This document shows, one piece after another, positions 46,098 through 55,574 of a stretch of DNA of 64,000 nt. Position numbers and translations under genes: made by a program. Source of the DNA: JAWWOW01 sp033851265 (GTDB lineage: Bacteria; Actinomycetota; Actinomycetes; JAWWOW01); contig JAWWOW010000025.1 of assembly GCA_033851265.1 (NCBI GenBank), positions 62,001-126,000 on the forward strand, written 5' to 3'. The notes under the pieces were generated by a model that did not search any database, was not told the DNA's origin, and saw nothing but the letters and a program-made list of their open reading frames with translations. Position 1 is the first letter of the stretch, and each line of letters begins with the position of its first letter.

Positions 46098-47351
46098 CTA
46101 GCCCTGCCCCGAGCCGGCCCGGACGACGGAGACCATCCCAGCACCGAGTCCGGCGAGACAGGCCACGGCAACAGCCATCAAGCCGAGCGGAACGCCGCCG
46201 TCGTGGTGGGCGGGCGCAGACCGTAGGTCGTTGCTCGGGCTCGGTGACAGCGCGGCGGGTGGCGAGGTCATGCGGGGCAGCGGGCTGATCGTCTTGACCG
46301 CATTCGAGGCCGGAGGCTTGCTTGCTGCCGTCGCCTTGTGGGTGGGTGCCGCCGACTTCGTCGGTTTTGCTGTCGTGAATTTCACGCCGAGTGCGGCCGC
46401 CGCGTCGATGCGACCGGACCCGCCCCCGGACACCGGGTGCGCAGTCCCGGTGATGCGGCTGACAACGTCGGAGGAGCTGTAGCCCTTGCCGAGCAGCAAC
46501 GCCGCGAGACCCGAAACGTGCGGCGCAGCCATGGAGGTGCCGGCGAGCGCGGCGTACCCGCCGCCCTTCCACGCCGCGATGATGCAGTCGTGGCCGTCTG
46601 ACGCGCAGTCCGCGCCACGCGTGTCACCACCAGGTGCGGCGATTGTCACGCCCTGGCCGCGCTGGCTGTACGACGCGAGGCTGCCGCTCGGTGCCGTCGC
46701 CGCAACGATGAGCGCTTTGCCGCCGTAGTTGTCGCCCACCGGCCGGTTGTCGTTGCCAGCGGCGAACACCACGATGATCCCGCGCGCCACCGCAGCCTGG
46801 ACGGCTTGCGTCACGACGCCGTGGTTCTGCTGAGTGTCCGCGTCCTCGGGTGCCAGCGACAGGTTGATGACCTCCGCGCCGTGGCCCGTGGCCCACCTGA
46901 TGCCCGCCGCGACATCGGCCGTCGACCCCGTGCAGTCATGACCGTCGTACTTGAGCACGCGCACGGGCAAGATCGTGGCTCTCGGCGCGATGCCCCACTC
47001 CTTGCCGGCGGCCGTCCCAGCCACGTGCGTGCCGTGCCCGCAGGCGTCACGGCTCTTGGATGTGGTCCGGCTGCACGCACCCCCGATGCAGTCCGCACCG
47101 GTCATCACCCGCCCACTGAGTTCGGGGTGGCCCGCCTCGACCCAGGTGTCGACTATCGCGACGACGACACCTGAGCCTCCCCGGCCGGCGTTCTGGACGG
47201 AGGTGTTGAGGTGAACTTGGTGGAAGTTCCACGACCCCTGGCCGGTGCTCGGCGGCTGGCCGGCGAGCGCAGTGCCCGGCGTACCCCCGATGAGCAAGCC
47301 GAGGACCGCAACGAGCAAGGGCAAGAACACACGCCCCGGCTGTCGGGTCAT
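46098..47351 (-). CDS. Membrane-anchored subtilase (S8, mycosin-like)
   Basis: The 417-residue protein has a signal segment (VFLPLLVAVLGLLIGGTPG). The complete S8 tetrad is Asp68 (AIVDTW), His106 (CGHGTHVAG), Asn200 (FAAGND) and Ser273 (AGTSMAAPHVSG). A Pro/Ala/Ser/Thr stalk (about 325-380) and a C-terminal transmembrane helix follow. This is the topology of mycosins of type VII secretion, although no ESX genes are in the window. Family membership is secure; the mycosin role is inferred. It differs from the other S8 protease of the window in having the classical oxyanion Asn. Confidence 0.85.
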   Translation of the reverse strand: MTRQPGRVFLPLLVAVLGLLIGGTPGTALAGQPPSTGQGSWNFHQVHLNTSVQNAGRGGSGVVVAIVDTWVEAGHPELSGRVMTGADCIGGACSRTTSKSRDACGHGTHVAGTAAGKEWGIAPRATILPVRVLKYDGHDCTGSTADVAAGIRWATGHGAEVINLSLAPEDADTQQNHGVVTQAVQAAVARGIIVVFAAGNDNRPVGDNYGGKALIVAATAPSGSLASYSQRGQGVTIAAPGGDTRGADCASDGHDCIIAAWKGGGYAALAGTSMAAPHVSGLAALLLGKGYSSSDVVSRITGTAHPVSGGGSGRIDAAAALGVKFTTAKPTKSAAPTHKATAASKPPASNAVKTISPLPRMTSPPAALSPSPSNDLRSAPAHHDGGVPLGLMAVAVACLAGLGAGMVSVVRAGSGQG

Positions 47352-47563
47352 CCAGGGCGCTCCTCTGCGAGATGCAGTGTGCGTACTTCGCGTGCGAGGC
47401 CACCGCGCTCCGCGCCCACATCGTGGACGCAGACGTTATTGGTTGGTGTTTGGTGCCGCACTATGGGTCGGCGACGAGGCGACTGACGCGCTCGTCCGGG
47501 TCCTCAGGGTACGGCGTTCCGCGCGGATTCGCAGCCCCCGGCGTGTCGGTCAGCCAGGGCTGT

Positions 47564-47860
47564 TTACGGGCCGCCGTCGCCGTTGTGGCTGCGCACCACG
47601 TCGGACAGGCCGCCGGTGAGTCGCGTTGAACCATGACCGCGGTGCGTGAGACCGCTAACCGAGTCGATGACAACGCGCCGCGCATCGTCGACGAATCCGG
47701 CCGCTTGTGCCTGCAGCACACCGGCCGTTTCCTGCACCGCGGGGTTCTCCATGAGCTTGCGGGTGCCACGCGCAATCGCCTCGTACCGCTCCCGTCCCGC
47801 CCGCGCACCGAGCACGTATCCGCCGGCGAAACCGATGATGAACGTGGCCTTGTAGCGCAT
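47564..47860 (-). CDS. YtxH-like small membrane protein
   Basis: The 98-residue protein starts RYKATFIIGFAGGYVLGARAGRERYEAI, a single membrane segment followed by a basic amphipathic helix, as in YtxH/YoxC-like proteins, and then a helical and polar tail ending in GDGGP. The function is unknown. It is followed on the plus strand by tRNA-Asn. ATG at 47860 is used. Confidence 0.65.
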   Translation of the reverse strand: MRYKATFIIGFAGGYVLGARAGRERYEAIARGTRKLMENPAVQETAGVLQAQAAGFVDDARRVVIDSVSGLTHRGHGSTRLTGGLSDVVRSHNGDGGP

Positions 47861-48014
47861 GGTGCCTCCGGGGCTGCTCTAGCGGATCAACAGTGGCGTG
47901 GAACCGGCGTACCCCACCGGTCCCGACCGCACCCTACGGCTGTCTCAAGTCGGTCGCCGGACGTGGCGATTGAGGTAGCGTTTGATCGCCCGCTGAGCGC
48001 GGGTTGCTGAGCAT

Positions 48015-48090
48015 TCCCGCGTAGCTCAATTGGCAGAGCATTCGACTGTTAATCGAAGGGTTCCTGGTTCGAGTCCAGGCGCGGGAGCCA
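48015..48090 (+). tRNA. tRNA-Asn (anticodon GTT)
   Basis: The 7-bp acceptor stem TCCCGCG pairs with CGCGGGA. The D arm (GCTCAATTGGCAGAGC), the anticodon loop CTGTTAA with GTT, and the T arm CCTGG-TTCGAGT-CCAGG are all complete. CCA is encoded at 48088-48090. Confidence 0.96.
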
Positions 48091-48096
48091 AAACTC

Positions 48097-48372
48097 TCAG
48101 CCGACGGCGCTCTCGTCCAGCTGCGCTTGGTAGGCCTGGTCGGCCACCCAGAAGCGTTGCCGCGCGGTCTCGGTCCGGGCCTCCGCAGCGACCAGCGCAG
48201 CGGGGTCGACCCGCCCTGGATCGCTCTCGAGCAGCCGGCGGAGTCGGTGCAGCTCGCTCGCGGCCACGTCGAAGTCGGCCAGGGCGGCGGCCCGCTGGGC
48301 TCGGGCGGCAAGCATGGGCGCGGGCAGCGTCGGCAGCGTCGGTGCAGCCACACTCCGGTCACGGAAACGCAT
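48097..48372 (-). CDS. Short coiled-coil-like protein of unknown function
   Basis: The 91-residue protein has no signal or membrane segment; most of it is predicted helical (AARAQRAAALADFDVAASEL, ARTETARQRFWVADQAYQ). It lies directly after tRNA-Asn on the opposite strand. ATG at 48372 is used; a GTG precedes it by one codon. No family recognised. Confidence 0.5.
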   Translation of the reverse strand: MRFRDRSVAAPTLPTLPAPMLAARAQRAAALADFDVAASELHRLRRLLESDPGRVDPAALVAAEARTETARQRFWVADQAYQAQLDESAVG

Positions 48373-48479
48373 CACGCGCGCACTCTAAGTCAACATGGGT
48401 GGTACGCCGACGCGGCACGCCGTACCTGAAACGACCGGTCACCCGCGGCCGGGTGCCGCGGGTGACCGTCGCGGTGCGT

Positions 48480-51377
48480 TTAGTGCGGCGAGCCGTAGAC
48501 CTCGATCTCCGACATGTCCATGAACTGGCAGCCGGAGAAGTCGCCGGGGTCAGGAGCGTCCGGTCCGCACCGTTGCGGGACACCGCCGTCGCCACAGTCC
48601 GCCGGCCCCGTGCACGCGTCGCCGCTGAACGGCACCTGTGGGGTGATCATCGTGAAGCGGAGGTAGCGCACGTTGGTCACCGCGGTGGCCTTGAGCGCCA
48701 CGCTGTTCAGGTGCCCGCGGTTGCCGGCGTAGAAGATGCCGGAACTGAGGTCCTTGAACAGCCCGACACCGGTTGTCGACACCTCGATGCGGTAGCGCCG
48801 CGTTGAGGCACTCCCGCCGTCACCACACGTAGCGGCCGGGTCCACGGCAACCTCGGAGATGTCGATCGCCGTCGGCAGCTTGATGGTGATGTGCTTCGGC
48901 ACCGCCGTGCCGTCGGGCTGGTCGGTTGCACCGGTGTCGCTGCCCCAACCGGAGCCGAGGTTCTGGTCGATCGCACCGTTCGGGCCGCAGCCGAAGTTGG
49001 AGTAGTCAGGCGGGTCGAACTTCGTGACATCAGCACCGCCGAAGATCGATGCCCAGTCGCGGCGCAGCTGGAAGTTCTTCGTCTTCGAGGGTGTGCTGAT
49101 CGTCATGCTCGGCACGACGTTGATGTCGAAGCCCGCCCCGATCGCGAAGACCTTCGGGTAGGTCCCATAGGTGATCCCGTTGATCGTGTAGTTGCCGGCG
49201 GCGTTGGTCGTCGCCGCCAGGTCGGCCCCGAAGCCGGAGTCGTGTCCAGCGAACGCAACCGTGATCCCCGGGATGGGGCTGCCGGTTTCTTGGTTGGTCA
49301 CCAGGCCCTTCAAGGTGCCGGTCGGCGTGCCAGGCGCCGGCGGCAGGCTGAAGTCTTCTGCTGGTGTCACGTCACCGCCGTCGATCGCGCCGGCGAAGTA
49401 ACCCATGCCGCGATGAGCGAAGACGGTCCAGACGGTCTTGCTCCAGCGGCCGTCACCGACTGCGTCCGCCTGCAGGATTGCGTTGCGCATGTCGAGCATC
49501 GTGGGGTCCGCGGGCGAGAGCTCCATCGCGCGGGTGACGAGACGCTCAGCGGTGAACGAGCCGACCGCGGTGCGGAGGTCCCACAAGGTCTCCGCCCAAA
49601 TCTCGCCCTCCGCGTGGACCTCGGGGAAGCCGATGACCTTGCCGTAGTCGCCGTAGGTGTAGCCGCCGGGGCCGGTGTCGGCGCCGCCCGGGCACGCGTC
49701 GTCGGTGCTGCCGACCGGGCAGTCGAGGGGTTGCGTCCGGAACAGGCTCTGGCCACCCGCGGTGTACAGGCCGATGGCCATCTCGCCCGGCGCCGAGGTG
49801 TCGGTCATCAAGCCTTGCCGGCCCAGGAAGTCGAGGGCATACCAGTCACTCCAACCCTCACCCATCGAAGCCGCCTGGATGCTGGCGATGGTCGAGTTGC
49901 CGTCCGAGTCAACGACGAGCCGGTTCGAGAGCCCGTGCGTGTTCTCGTGGTAGACGATCGAAGCCTCATCCGAGCTGTTGCCGGCAATGAACGGGTCTTC
50001 GTCGGGATAGGACAGGCCCGGCTCATGGAACAGGTACATCTGCATACGTCCCGGCGTACCGTCCGGCGGTGTCGAGAAGTTGGCGTTGTCGGTGTGGAAG
50101 AAGTCGGGGAAGCCATCGCCATTGACGTTGGCGCCGTCGATGTTCTCCCCGTTGACCGCGTCGGAGCCTTGGAAGTTCCCGGCGGCAGGGGTGAATCCGA
50201 TCGGGTCCTTCGCCAGATGGTCGTGGAACTTGTTGATGAAGTAGAACAGCTGCGTGGCGCTCTGCGCTCGGTTGGTCTTCCAGGAGAACGCCTTGTCAGG
50301 GTTCCACGAGCAGGGATATCCCGGCGGGCATGCGGGGCCCTGGAACTCCGTGAACGGGTAGTTGAAGTTGCTCGTGTTGTCCTTCGTCGTCTCCTCGTTG
50401 GCGGACGACGTATTGGAGTCGTTGACGTCGCTGTAGACGTGGGCGTTGGGACCACTCAACGTGGTGGCGCCTTGGTTGAGCCACTGGTCCAGTGTCACGC
50501 GATGGCGCGTGCCACCCAACGGCGCGTTCGGGTAGTTCTCGAGCACGTCCGCTGTGTCGTTGTTGACCAGGCTCCGGCGGTAGAGCAGCCGGCTGTCGGT
50601 TGCGTCGATGACGGAGAGGAACATCTCGCTGCCCGAGCCGACGATCGTCTGGTAGGCGAGACGGGTGCCCTCGACCGTGCGGAAGTAGACCTGCTTGGTC
50701 GCGCTACCGCCGGACACGGCTGCGTCGCGGCGTGCGGCAGCGATGGCTTGCGATGCGCTGATGCGTGCTGTTGACGTGGCGCGGTCGAAGTTGGCGAGTG
50801 GCGAGCCGACAACGTTGACCAGCCGGCCATCCTTGGTGACAGCGGCCTTCAAACCATTCCCGAACACCGGAACGCCCGCGATCCGCTGCTGGAAGAACAG
50901 GTGATGTGTGCCCTCGATGTCGGCGTAGTCACGGACGAGGTTCAACGCCTGGACGGCTTGAGTGGTGAGACCTAGCGCGGTCGCGTTCGTCGTGACATAG
51001 CCGAGCGCGATCGCCTGCGGTGTTGCCTTGCTCGGGCTGGTCAGGAATCCGTCCGTGCGACCGATCATGCGGACGGTGCCGGTCAGTGGGTCGATTGACA
51101 GCAGACCCTGATTACCGAGCTTGCTTCGGAGTGCCGCGGCCGCCGCCGCCGCGGAGGCAGCGCGCTGTGGGGCGAGGGCGCGAAGCGCCTTCTGCGCTGC
51201 TGGCGTCTTCCGGGCGTCGTACAGCGCCTTCTTGGCGTGCGGCTGGGACGCTTGCCCGCGGCTGCCCTCGGCCCGGTCGGTGACGGCTCGCGCAGCCGGT
51301 GCACCGGCCGCGACGGACGCGACCATTCCCGCGATGACGATGACGCGTAGCGAGCGACGAGCGATTGGCTTGCGCAT
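48480..51377 (-). CDS. Secreted fungalysin-like (M36) metallopeptidase
   Basis: The 965-residue protein has a signal peptide (RSLRVIVIAGMVASVAAG) and an N-terminal FTP-like propeptide (DRLVNVVGSPLANF region preceding). The M36 zinc motif is HENTH (477-481), inside YHENTHGLSNRL. After the catalytic domain there is a carboxypeptidase-regulatory-like domain (GTLKGLVTNQETGSPIPG) and a C-terminal discoidin-like domain (DISEVAVDP, RYRIEVSTTG). It would be a secreted protease activated by propeptide removal. ATG at 51377 follows GGGGGG. The frame is open for 17 codons upstream. Confidence 0.9.
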   Translation of the reverse strand: MRKPIARRSLRVIVIAGMVASVAAGAPAARAVTDRAEGSRGQASQPHAKKALYDARKTPAAQKALRALAPQRAASAAAAAAALRSKLGNQGLLSIDPLTGTVRMIGRTDGFLTSPSKATPQAIALGYVTTNATALGLTTQAVQALNLVRDYADIEGTHHLFFQQRIAGVPVFGNGLKAAVTKDGRLVNVVGSPLANFDRATSTARISASQAIAAARRDAAVSGGSATKQVYFRTVEGTRLAYQTIVGSGSEMFLSVIDATDSRLLYRRSLVNNDTADVLENYPNAPLGGTRHRVTLDQWLNQGATTLSGPNAHVYSDVNDSNTSSANEETTKDNTSNFNYPFTEFQGPACPPGYPCSWNPDKAFSWKTNRAQSATQLFYFINKFHDHLAKDPIGFTPAAGNFQGSDAVNGENIDGANVNGDGFPDFFHTDNANFSTPPDGTPGRMQMYLFHEPGLSYPDEDPFIAGNSSDEASIVYHENTHGLSNRLVVDSDGNSTIASIQAASMGEGWSDWYALDFLGRQGLMTDTSAPGEMAIGLYTAGGQSLFRTQPLDCPVGSTDDACPGGADTGPGGYTYGDYGKVIGFPEVHAEGEIWAETLWDLRTAVGSFTAERLVTRAMELSPADPTMLDMRNAILQADAVGDGRWSKTVWTVFAHRGMGYFAGAIDGGDVTPAEDFSLPPAPGTPTGTLKGLVTNQETGSPIPGITVAFAGHDSGFGADLAATTNAAGNYTINGITYGTYPKVFAIGAGFDINVVPSMTISTPSKTKNFQLRRDWASIFGGADVTKFDPPDYSNFGCGPNGAIDQNLGSGWGSDTGATDQPDGTAVPKHITIKLPTAIDISEVAVDPAATCGDGGSASTRRYRIEVSTTGVGLFKDLSSGIFYAGNRGHLNSVALKATAVTNVRYLRFTMITPQVPFSGDACTGPADCGDGGVPQRCGPDAPDPGDFSGCQFMDMSEIEVYGSPH

Positions 51378-51519
51378 AACCCAGCCCCCCCGATCGGCAG
51401 ATGCCAGCGGGCAGGATCCTGTACCCATTTGGGATGGTTCGTCCAGAGGTTGGCGTGGACATGGGTCCCGTGAGGCGATTGTGCTCGTCGTAGAGTCGCG
51501 GCTCGCGGGTCATCCCGCC

Positions 51520-51593
51520 GGGGCAGTAGCTCAGCCGGTTAGAGCAGGGGACTCATAATCCCTGGGTCGCAGGTTCGAGTCCTGCCTGCCCCA
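51520..51593 (+). tRNA. tRNA with CAT anticodon (Met elongator or Ile2)
   Basis: The acceptor stem GGGGCAG (51520-51526) pairs with CTGCCCC (51586-51592), and the discriminator base is A (51593). The anticodon loop CTCATAA carries CAT. The D arm has the extra base typical of Met/Ile tRNAs. The 3' CCA is not encoded; CTA follows. Whether it is elongator Met or Ile modified at C34 cannot be told from sequence. Its 3' end is the origin of a direct repeat. Confidence 0.9.
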
Positions 51594-51614
51594 CTAAGTG
51601 CCTGCCCCACTAAG
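51583..51614 (+). repeat. Tandem 16-bp duplication of the tRNA 3' end
   Basis: TGCCTGCCCCACTAAG occurs at 51583-51598, inside the T arm and acceptor stem of the CAT tRNA, and again immediately at 51599-51614. Copies of a tRNA 3' end are typical attachment sites (attL/attB) of integrative elements. Beyond this point the gene content changes. No second, distant copy was seen up to 64000. Confidence 0.65.
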
Positions 51615-51978
51615 CCCCCACCAAGCGTTTCCGGGCGCTCGCCCACGGCGAGCCACTGACAACTCAGCAAATCGTTGAGCAGCTCCTACGGTCTCCATCG
51701 AGACCGTCCGTCGGAAGCTGGCCTCGCTGCCAGCGGTCAATGTCAGGCCAGGGGTGAGAGCCGTCGACGCTTCTCCCGCACACATCGGGCGCGATAGCGC
51801 CTCTACGGCGCTGCCGCCTGCGCCCTGACGCGGCAAGGCAGTGTGTTGTTGGGTCCCGAAATTTAGGAGGTCAGGCGAGGTACCCGCCTGTTCGTCAGAG
51901 TTGACGGGGTGCTATCGGCGTGATCGCACCCTGATAATCGAACGGTCAAAGATTGCGCGTTCGTAGGGAGACTCGTAG
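51615..51978. other. 364-base segment between tRNA and island genes
   Basis: No gene is supported with confidence. A frame on the minus strand (51594-51836, 80 codons) is open but overlaps the tRNA-linked repeat and is probably spurious or a remnant. The base composition falls towards the end, and the region immediately before 51979 holds an AG-rich stretch (AGGGAGACTCGTAG) serving as leader of the next gene. Confidence 0.4.
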
Positions 51979-52713
51979 ATGCTTGCAAGCCTGTTGCCCG
52001 GCCTGCGGGATATCCGGACTCCACTAACGGTTGGGTACCTCTACCTGCTACTCGGCTGGATTTGGTTCGCGGATGACATCCCACGGGCGAGGCCGAATGG
52101 CGATGGGCTAATTGCACGCCTCTTCGACCTTGGTGACGCTCTCGGCAGGCCGGCGGCGCTAGCAGCGCTGAGTTTCGTCGCTTATGTACTGGGAGCGCTC
52201 CTGACAATCTCCTCGGAACGCGGGTTCGGCCGCTTAGTGCTCGACACACGGACACCTGCGATTGGCATCGACGCCAGACAGACTCGTTTTGAGATGTTCG
52301 AACGGCTTAGGGAGACTCACGGACGAATACTTGAGCACGCGAGTGGGTGGTCGCCCGAGCAGATGAGCCGATTGGATGATGAAATCGGTCGTGCGCAAAA
52401 CGCCAATGCCGCCGACCTGAGGACCCGACTTCTGGTTGCGAATCAGGAGCTCTATAGCGAGTACGACCGACTTGCGGCTGAAGCTGAGTTTCGACTGAAC
52501 CTTGTTCTCCCGCTGCTAATGACCGGCATCACCGCATCCGCCGAGTTGTCGCTGTGGTACCTCCCCGCCTCAGCCGCCGTCGTACTGCTACTTGCATTTC
52601 AAGGTTTGGCCCGCAGAGCTGAAGCGCAATCAGTGATTTCTCGTGCAGTCCTCTCGGGAACTATTCGACATCCGATGGAGACACTCCTGGCGCGCTTTGA
52701 TGACGCCTCTTAG
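51979..52713 (+). CDS. Membrane protein of unknown function
   Basis: The 244-residue protein has two hydrophobic parts: residues 15-35 (LTVGYLYLLLGWIWFADD) with about 58-77 (FVAYVLGALLTISSERG), and a C-terminal pair (about 172-215, LNLVLPLLMTGITASAEL and LPASAAVVLLLAFQGL). Between them lies a polar helical region of about 95 residues. This looks like a membrane protein with a cytoplasmic coiled segment. No family is recognised. GGGAGA precedes ATG 51979. It converges on the next gene with 8 bases between stops. Confidence 0.55.
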   Translation: MLASLLPGLRDIRTPLTVGYLYLLLGWIWFADDIPRARPNGDGLIARLFDLGDALGRPAALAALSFVAYVLGALLTISSERGFGRLVLDTRTPAIGIDARQTRFEMFERLRETHGRILEHASGWSPEQMSRLDDEIGRAQNANAADLRTRLLVANQELYSEYDRLAAEAEFRLNLVLPLLMTGITASAELSLWYLPASAAVVLLLAFQGLARRAEAQSVISRAVLSGTIRHPMETLLARFDDAS

Positions 52714-52721
52714 AAGTGGCG

Positions 52722-54008
52722 TTAGTCCCAGTTCGGCGCGTGGTCATCGACGAACGCCTGTTCGCCCCAAACCGGGTCCTCGCCGGGAAAGCCCCGAGGC
52801 GGTTCAGGTCCATCGAACAGCCATTGATCAGGCGTAGGGCCAGCCGCACCAATGGCGAAGCACCAACCCGTGATCGTTCGTCGCCATCCAAACCAAGCTT
52901 GACCACCCGTGCGTACCAGCATCTCCACGCCGTGCGGCTCGCTCAATCCGGAGGAACTGAAGTCCAACACCATCGCCAAGTCGGCCTTGTAGCGACCATC
53001 GTTGTTGTGCCGGCCCATTTGACAAACAGCTAGCCATCTCAGCGCCGCCTGCGTCTGAGTGAACTCGCGCCGATCAAGTTGTCGCCCTTGATCGTCTGTG
53101 CCTTGCACACGCGCAAGGTCACGAAGTCGGTTTGCGGCTGCGGTAGCGGCGTCTATCTCCTGCACTTGATGCTTGCGGAACGCCTTCACAACGCCGAGCG
53201 CGGCTCGGAGGGAATCCGTCTGCGCAACTTGGTACAGCCACGACCCGGCGAACGCTGACACCTTCCGTATCCGAAAACGCAGTCCCAGAACGACTGCGAG
53301 CTTCGCGCGGAGCCTCTGTGGTCGCGAGTCGTTACGGAACCCAATGCGCATAAATAGCTGCTCGTAGGCCGCGTAGAGACTGAACGCATAGACGTATGGG
53401 ATGACAGAAACGACCAACCAAACGGGCAGAGCTAGCTCTCGCAGGCTTTCGTGCTTGTCGAGCTCATGCCAATGCCGGGCAACATGACTTGTGACATAGG
53501 CGAACAGGAGAAGTCCGGTCAGGGCTAGTAAGAAGTCTGCCACCCGCGCGACCAGGAGCGTCTCTTTGGTCCTGGCAGCGACCACGCCAAGCAGGGTCAC
53601 GAAGACCAGGATGGGCAGTAGAAGAAGTTCTGCTACCCGAGAAAGCACAACGAAGTTGAGGTAAAAGTCCAGCAACGCGGATACCTGCACGGCTCGGATC
53701 AGAGTTCGGCGAAAGTAATGTTCTTCTTTCATCGCCCTGTCGAGATTGACGAGGAACGTCAGCCCTGGGACGACGAACCAAAAGGCTGTGTCGGTCGCTT
53801 GGTTTAGGTCCCAAAGGTCGAGGGAGCGGGCAGCTAAGACCGCCCCTCCAACATTCGCGGCTAGCAACAACACCGGCACGATGATCGTCGCGTTCGCTGT
53901 GATGCTTACAAACGAACGGATGGATGCTCGACCACTACGTGTTGTCATTACGCCAGCGACGACGACCAACAACCAGATCAGGAGCGCCTGCTGCCGATTG
54001 TTCGGCAT
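52722..54008 (-). CDS. Multi-pass membrane protein of unknown function
   Basis: The 428-residue protein has several hydrophobic segments in the N-terminal 240 residues (ALLIWLLVVVAGVMTT, TIIVPVLLLAANVGGAVL, LLLPILVFVTLLGVVAA) and a soluble C-terminal part (residues about 270-428) with Trp-rich blocks (WLAVCQMG, WFGWRRTITGWCFA). No family or catalytic motif is recognised. ATG at 54008 is used; a GTG at 54020 is also open. Codon use is somewhat less GC-biased than in the core genes. Confidence 0.6.
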   Translation of the reverse strand: MPNNRQQALLIWLLVVVAGVMTTRSGRASIRSFVSITANATIIVPVLLLAANVGGAVLAARSLDLWDLNQATDTAFWFVVPGLTFLVNLDRAMKEEHYFRRTLIRAVQVSALLDFYLNFVVLSRVAELLLLPILVFVTLLGVVAARTKETLLVARVADFLLALTGLLLFAYVTSHVARHWHELDKHESLRELALPVWLVVSVIPYVYAFSLYAAYEQLFMRIGFRNDSRPQRLRAKLAVVLGLRFRIRKVSAFAGSWLYQVAQTDSLRAALGVVKAFRKHQVQEIDAATAAANRLRDLARVQGTDDQGRQLDRREFTQTQAALRWLAVCQMGRHNNDGRYKADLAMVLDFSSSGLSEPHGVEMLVRTGGQAWFGWRRTITGWCFAIGAAGPTPDQWLFDGPEPPRGFPGEDPVWGEQAFVDDHAPNWD

Positions 54009-54113
54009 GTCCCGTTGCACCCCCGGTAATTCATCAAAGGGCTGTTGCTGAAAAGGCTGTAGCGGAGCACTGACAGTTCCCCGGCATCTCGCAAGGGAGA
54101 TGCCTTGTGTGCG

Positions 54114-55514
54114 CTACGGACTTCCGAGCACCTCTTCGCCAGCGGTTGGGCCGTCGGTAGTACCAGACACCGCTGCCGCGTCGTCCTGTGATGACAATGC
54201 GGTGGAGACAAGCTCATTGGGGATGTTTGGCTCCGTGAGCTGTCCCGGCTCAGGCTGGCGCAGTTTGGGCGGTGCGGGTGACCATCCCTTTACCGACTGG
54301 ACAACGCCCTTGTAGAAGGAATCGAGCAGGTCCAGCACGGAACCCACGAATGACCCTTTGCCCTGTCCGCGCTTGCTGCCACTCGACTTGGAAAGCGTGA
54401 GGGTGAAGGAACGTATCTCCCGCTTCTGCTCGTCCAGCAACAGCGACGGGTCCTCACGGACCTTGCGCAACAGGTCGGACCTGCTTGTTCCGCGCGACCA
54501 AGGTGTGAACGCGTCGATACGCAGATCATCAGGGGCGTCTTTCAACTGGCGCAGCAACCAGTTGATACGCGTTAGCGGTCGTCCCTCTTTGGGAGCGTCC
54601 ACCGACAGTGACGCCGAGACCTGTCCGGCCCGCAGATCGGCGGTCAGCACGACAGGACCAACGGTGTTGGGAACTCGTAGAGAGCCCGTGAGCGTGCCCT
54701 TGCTCACCAGCGATGTCATCTGTTCTTGCATCCGCGAACCCGGATTTGCTAGGTCACGGCGTGACAGCGCAGGCAGCACCTCGATGCCCAGTTGGCGTCC
54801 GAGACGCATCCCCGCGTAGCGCACGAGCTGCTCCCACTTCGCAGCAACTTCGGTAACGCCCTTGTCGGTCGCACGGACAGTTCCCGCACTGATGGCGTCG
54901 CGCACGGTCACCCACGACGTGCCCATGTCATCGAAATCGACAAGCCCGGACTTCGGATGTTCCAGATACCGGATGAATTCGGAAAGGATGTATGCCTGGT
55001 CAGGATCGCTCACCGAACTGTTGACCTTGTGCATAATCGCTTCGGTGTGAATCTGACTCCACGACAAATGATGCAGCGCAACCTTGCGCAGCTTCCGCTT
55101 GTCCACCGCCGTGGGATGCACACCGCTGGCCGTTGGTATCTCATTGGATATTGAGAGCAGCGCATTGAACCCCTGCTCGCGTGCCACGTCGAGGTAGCAC
55201 TCCAATTGCTCAGCACGGAGGTCGTTCTTTCCGGTCTTCACCTCAACCAGCGCAACCCATGAACGCTGGCCGCGCGTTACGCGGATAAGGCCGTCTGGGT
55301 AGACCCGCTTGCCGTTCAGATCGAACGGCACCTCGATGAACGTCTCGATAGTCCCGGCAGGGGCATCCAGGCGTGCGGTCACCGACTTGCCGAACTCCCG
55401 AACCGCGCTCAGCACGGCCAGTAGCGCCGACGTGCCGCGTCTCTCCTGCTCATCAGCGCCCGAGATGCCCGTGGTCGGGATCAGGCGTGCTGCGTGCCAA
55501 CTTTCCTCTGCCAC
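54114..55514 (-). CDS. PD-(D/E)XK-fold nuclease-like protein
   Basis: The 466-residue protein begins AEESWHAARLIPTTGISGADEQERR, as in the actinobacterial family annotated as stress response protein. The N-terminal domain has Glu61, Asp74 in YPDGLIRV and Glu91-Val-Lys93 in VEVKTGKN, with Gln103, matching a PD-(D/E)XK restriction-endonuclease-like active site. About 360 further residues include SLRVPNTVGPVVLTADLRAG. The fold is inferred from this pattern; substrate and trigger are unknown. GTG at 55514 follows GGGGAG. The frame stays open upstream to 55988 but without similarity. Confidence 0.65.
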   Translation of the reverse strand: MAEESWHAARLIPTTGISGADEQERRGTSALLAVLSAVREFGKSVTARLDAPAGTIETFIEVPFDLNGKRVYPDGLIRVTRGQRSWVALVEVKTGKNDLRAEQLECYLDVAREQGFNALLSISNEIPTASGVHPTAVDKRKLRKVALHHLSWSQIHTEAIMHKVNSSVSDPDQAYILSEFIRYLEHPKSGLVDFDDMGTSWVTVRDAISAGTVRATDKGVTEVAAKWEQLVRYAGMRLGRQLGIEVLPALSRRDLANPGSRMQEQMTSLVSKGTLTGSLRVPNTVGPVVLTADLRAGQVSASLSVDAPKEGRPLTRINWLLRQLKDAPDDLRIDAFTPWSRGTSRSDLLRKVREDPSLLLDEQKREIRSFTLTLSKSSGSKRGQGKGSFVGSVLDLLDSFYKGVVQSVKGWSPAPPKLRQPEPGQLTEPNIPNELVSTALSSQDDAAAVSGTTDGPTAGEEVLGSP

Positions 55515-55574
55515 CGCGTCTCCCCGTGCTGCCAGTCCGTCGCGTAACGGCGACCGTAGACCGAAAGGTCTCCA

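Noticed and set aside
51594..51836. 80-codon minus-strand frame next to the CAT tRNA
   Set aside because: It starts in non-coding-like sequence, ends inside the tRNA-derived repeat and has no convincing domain.
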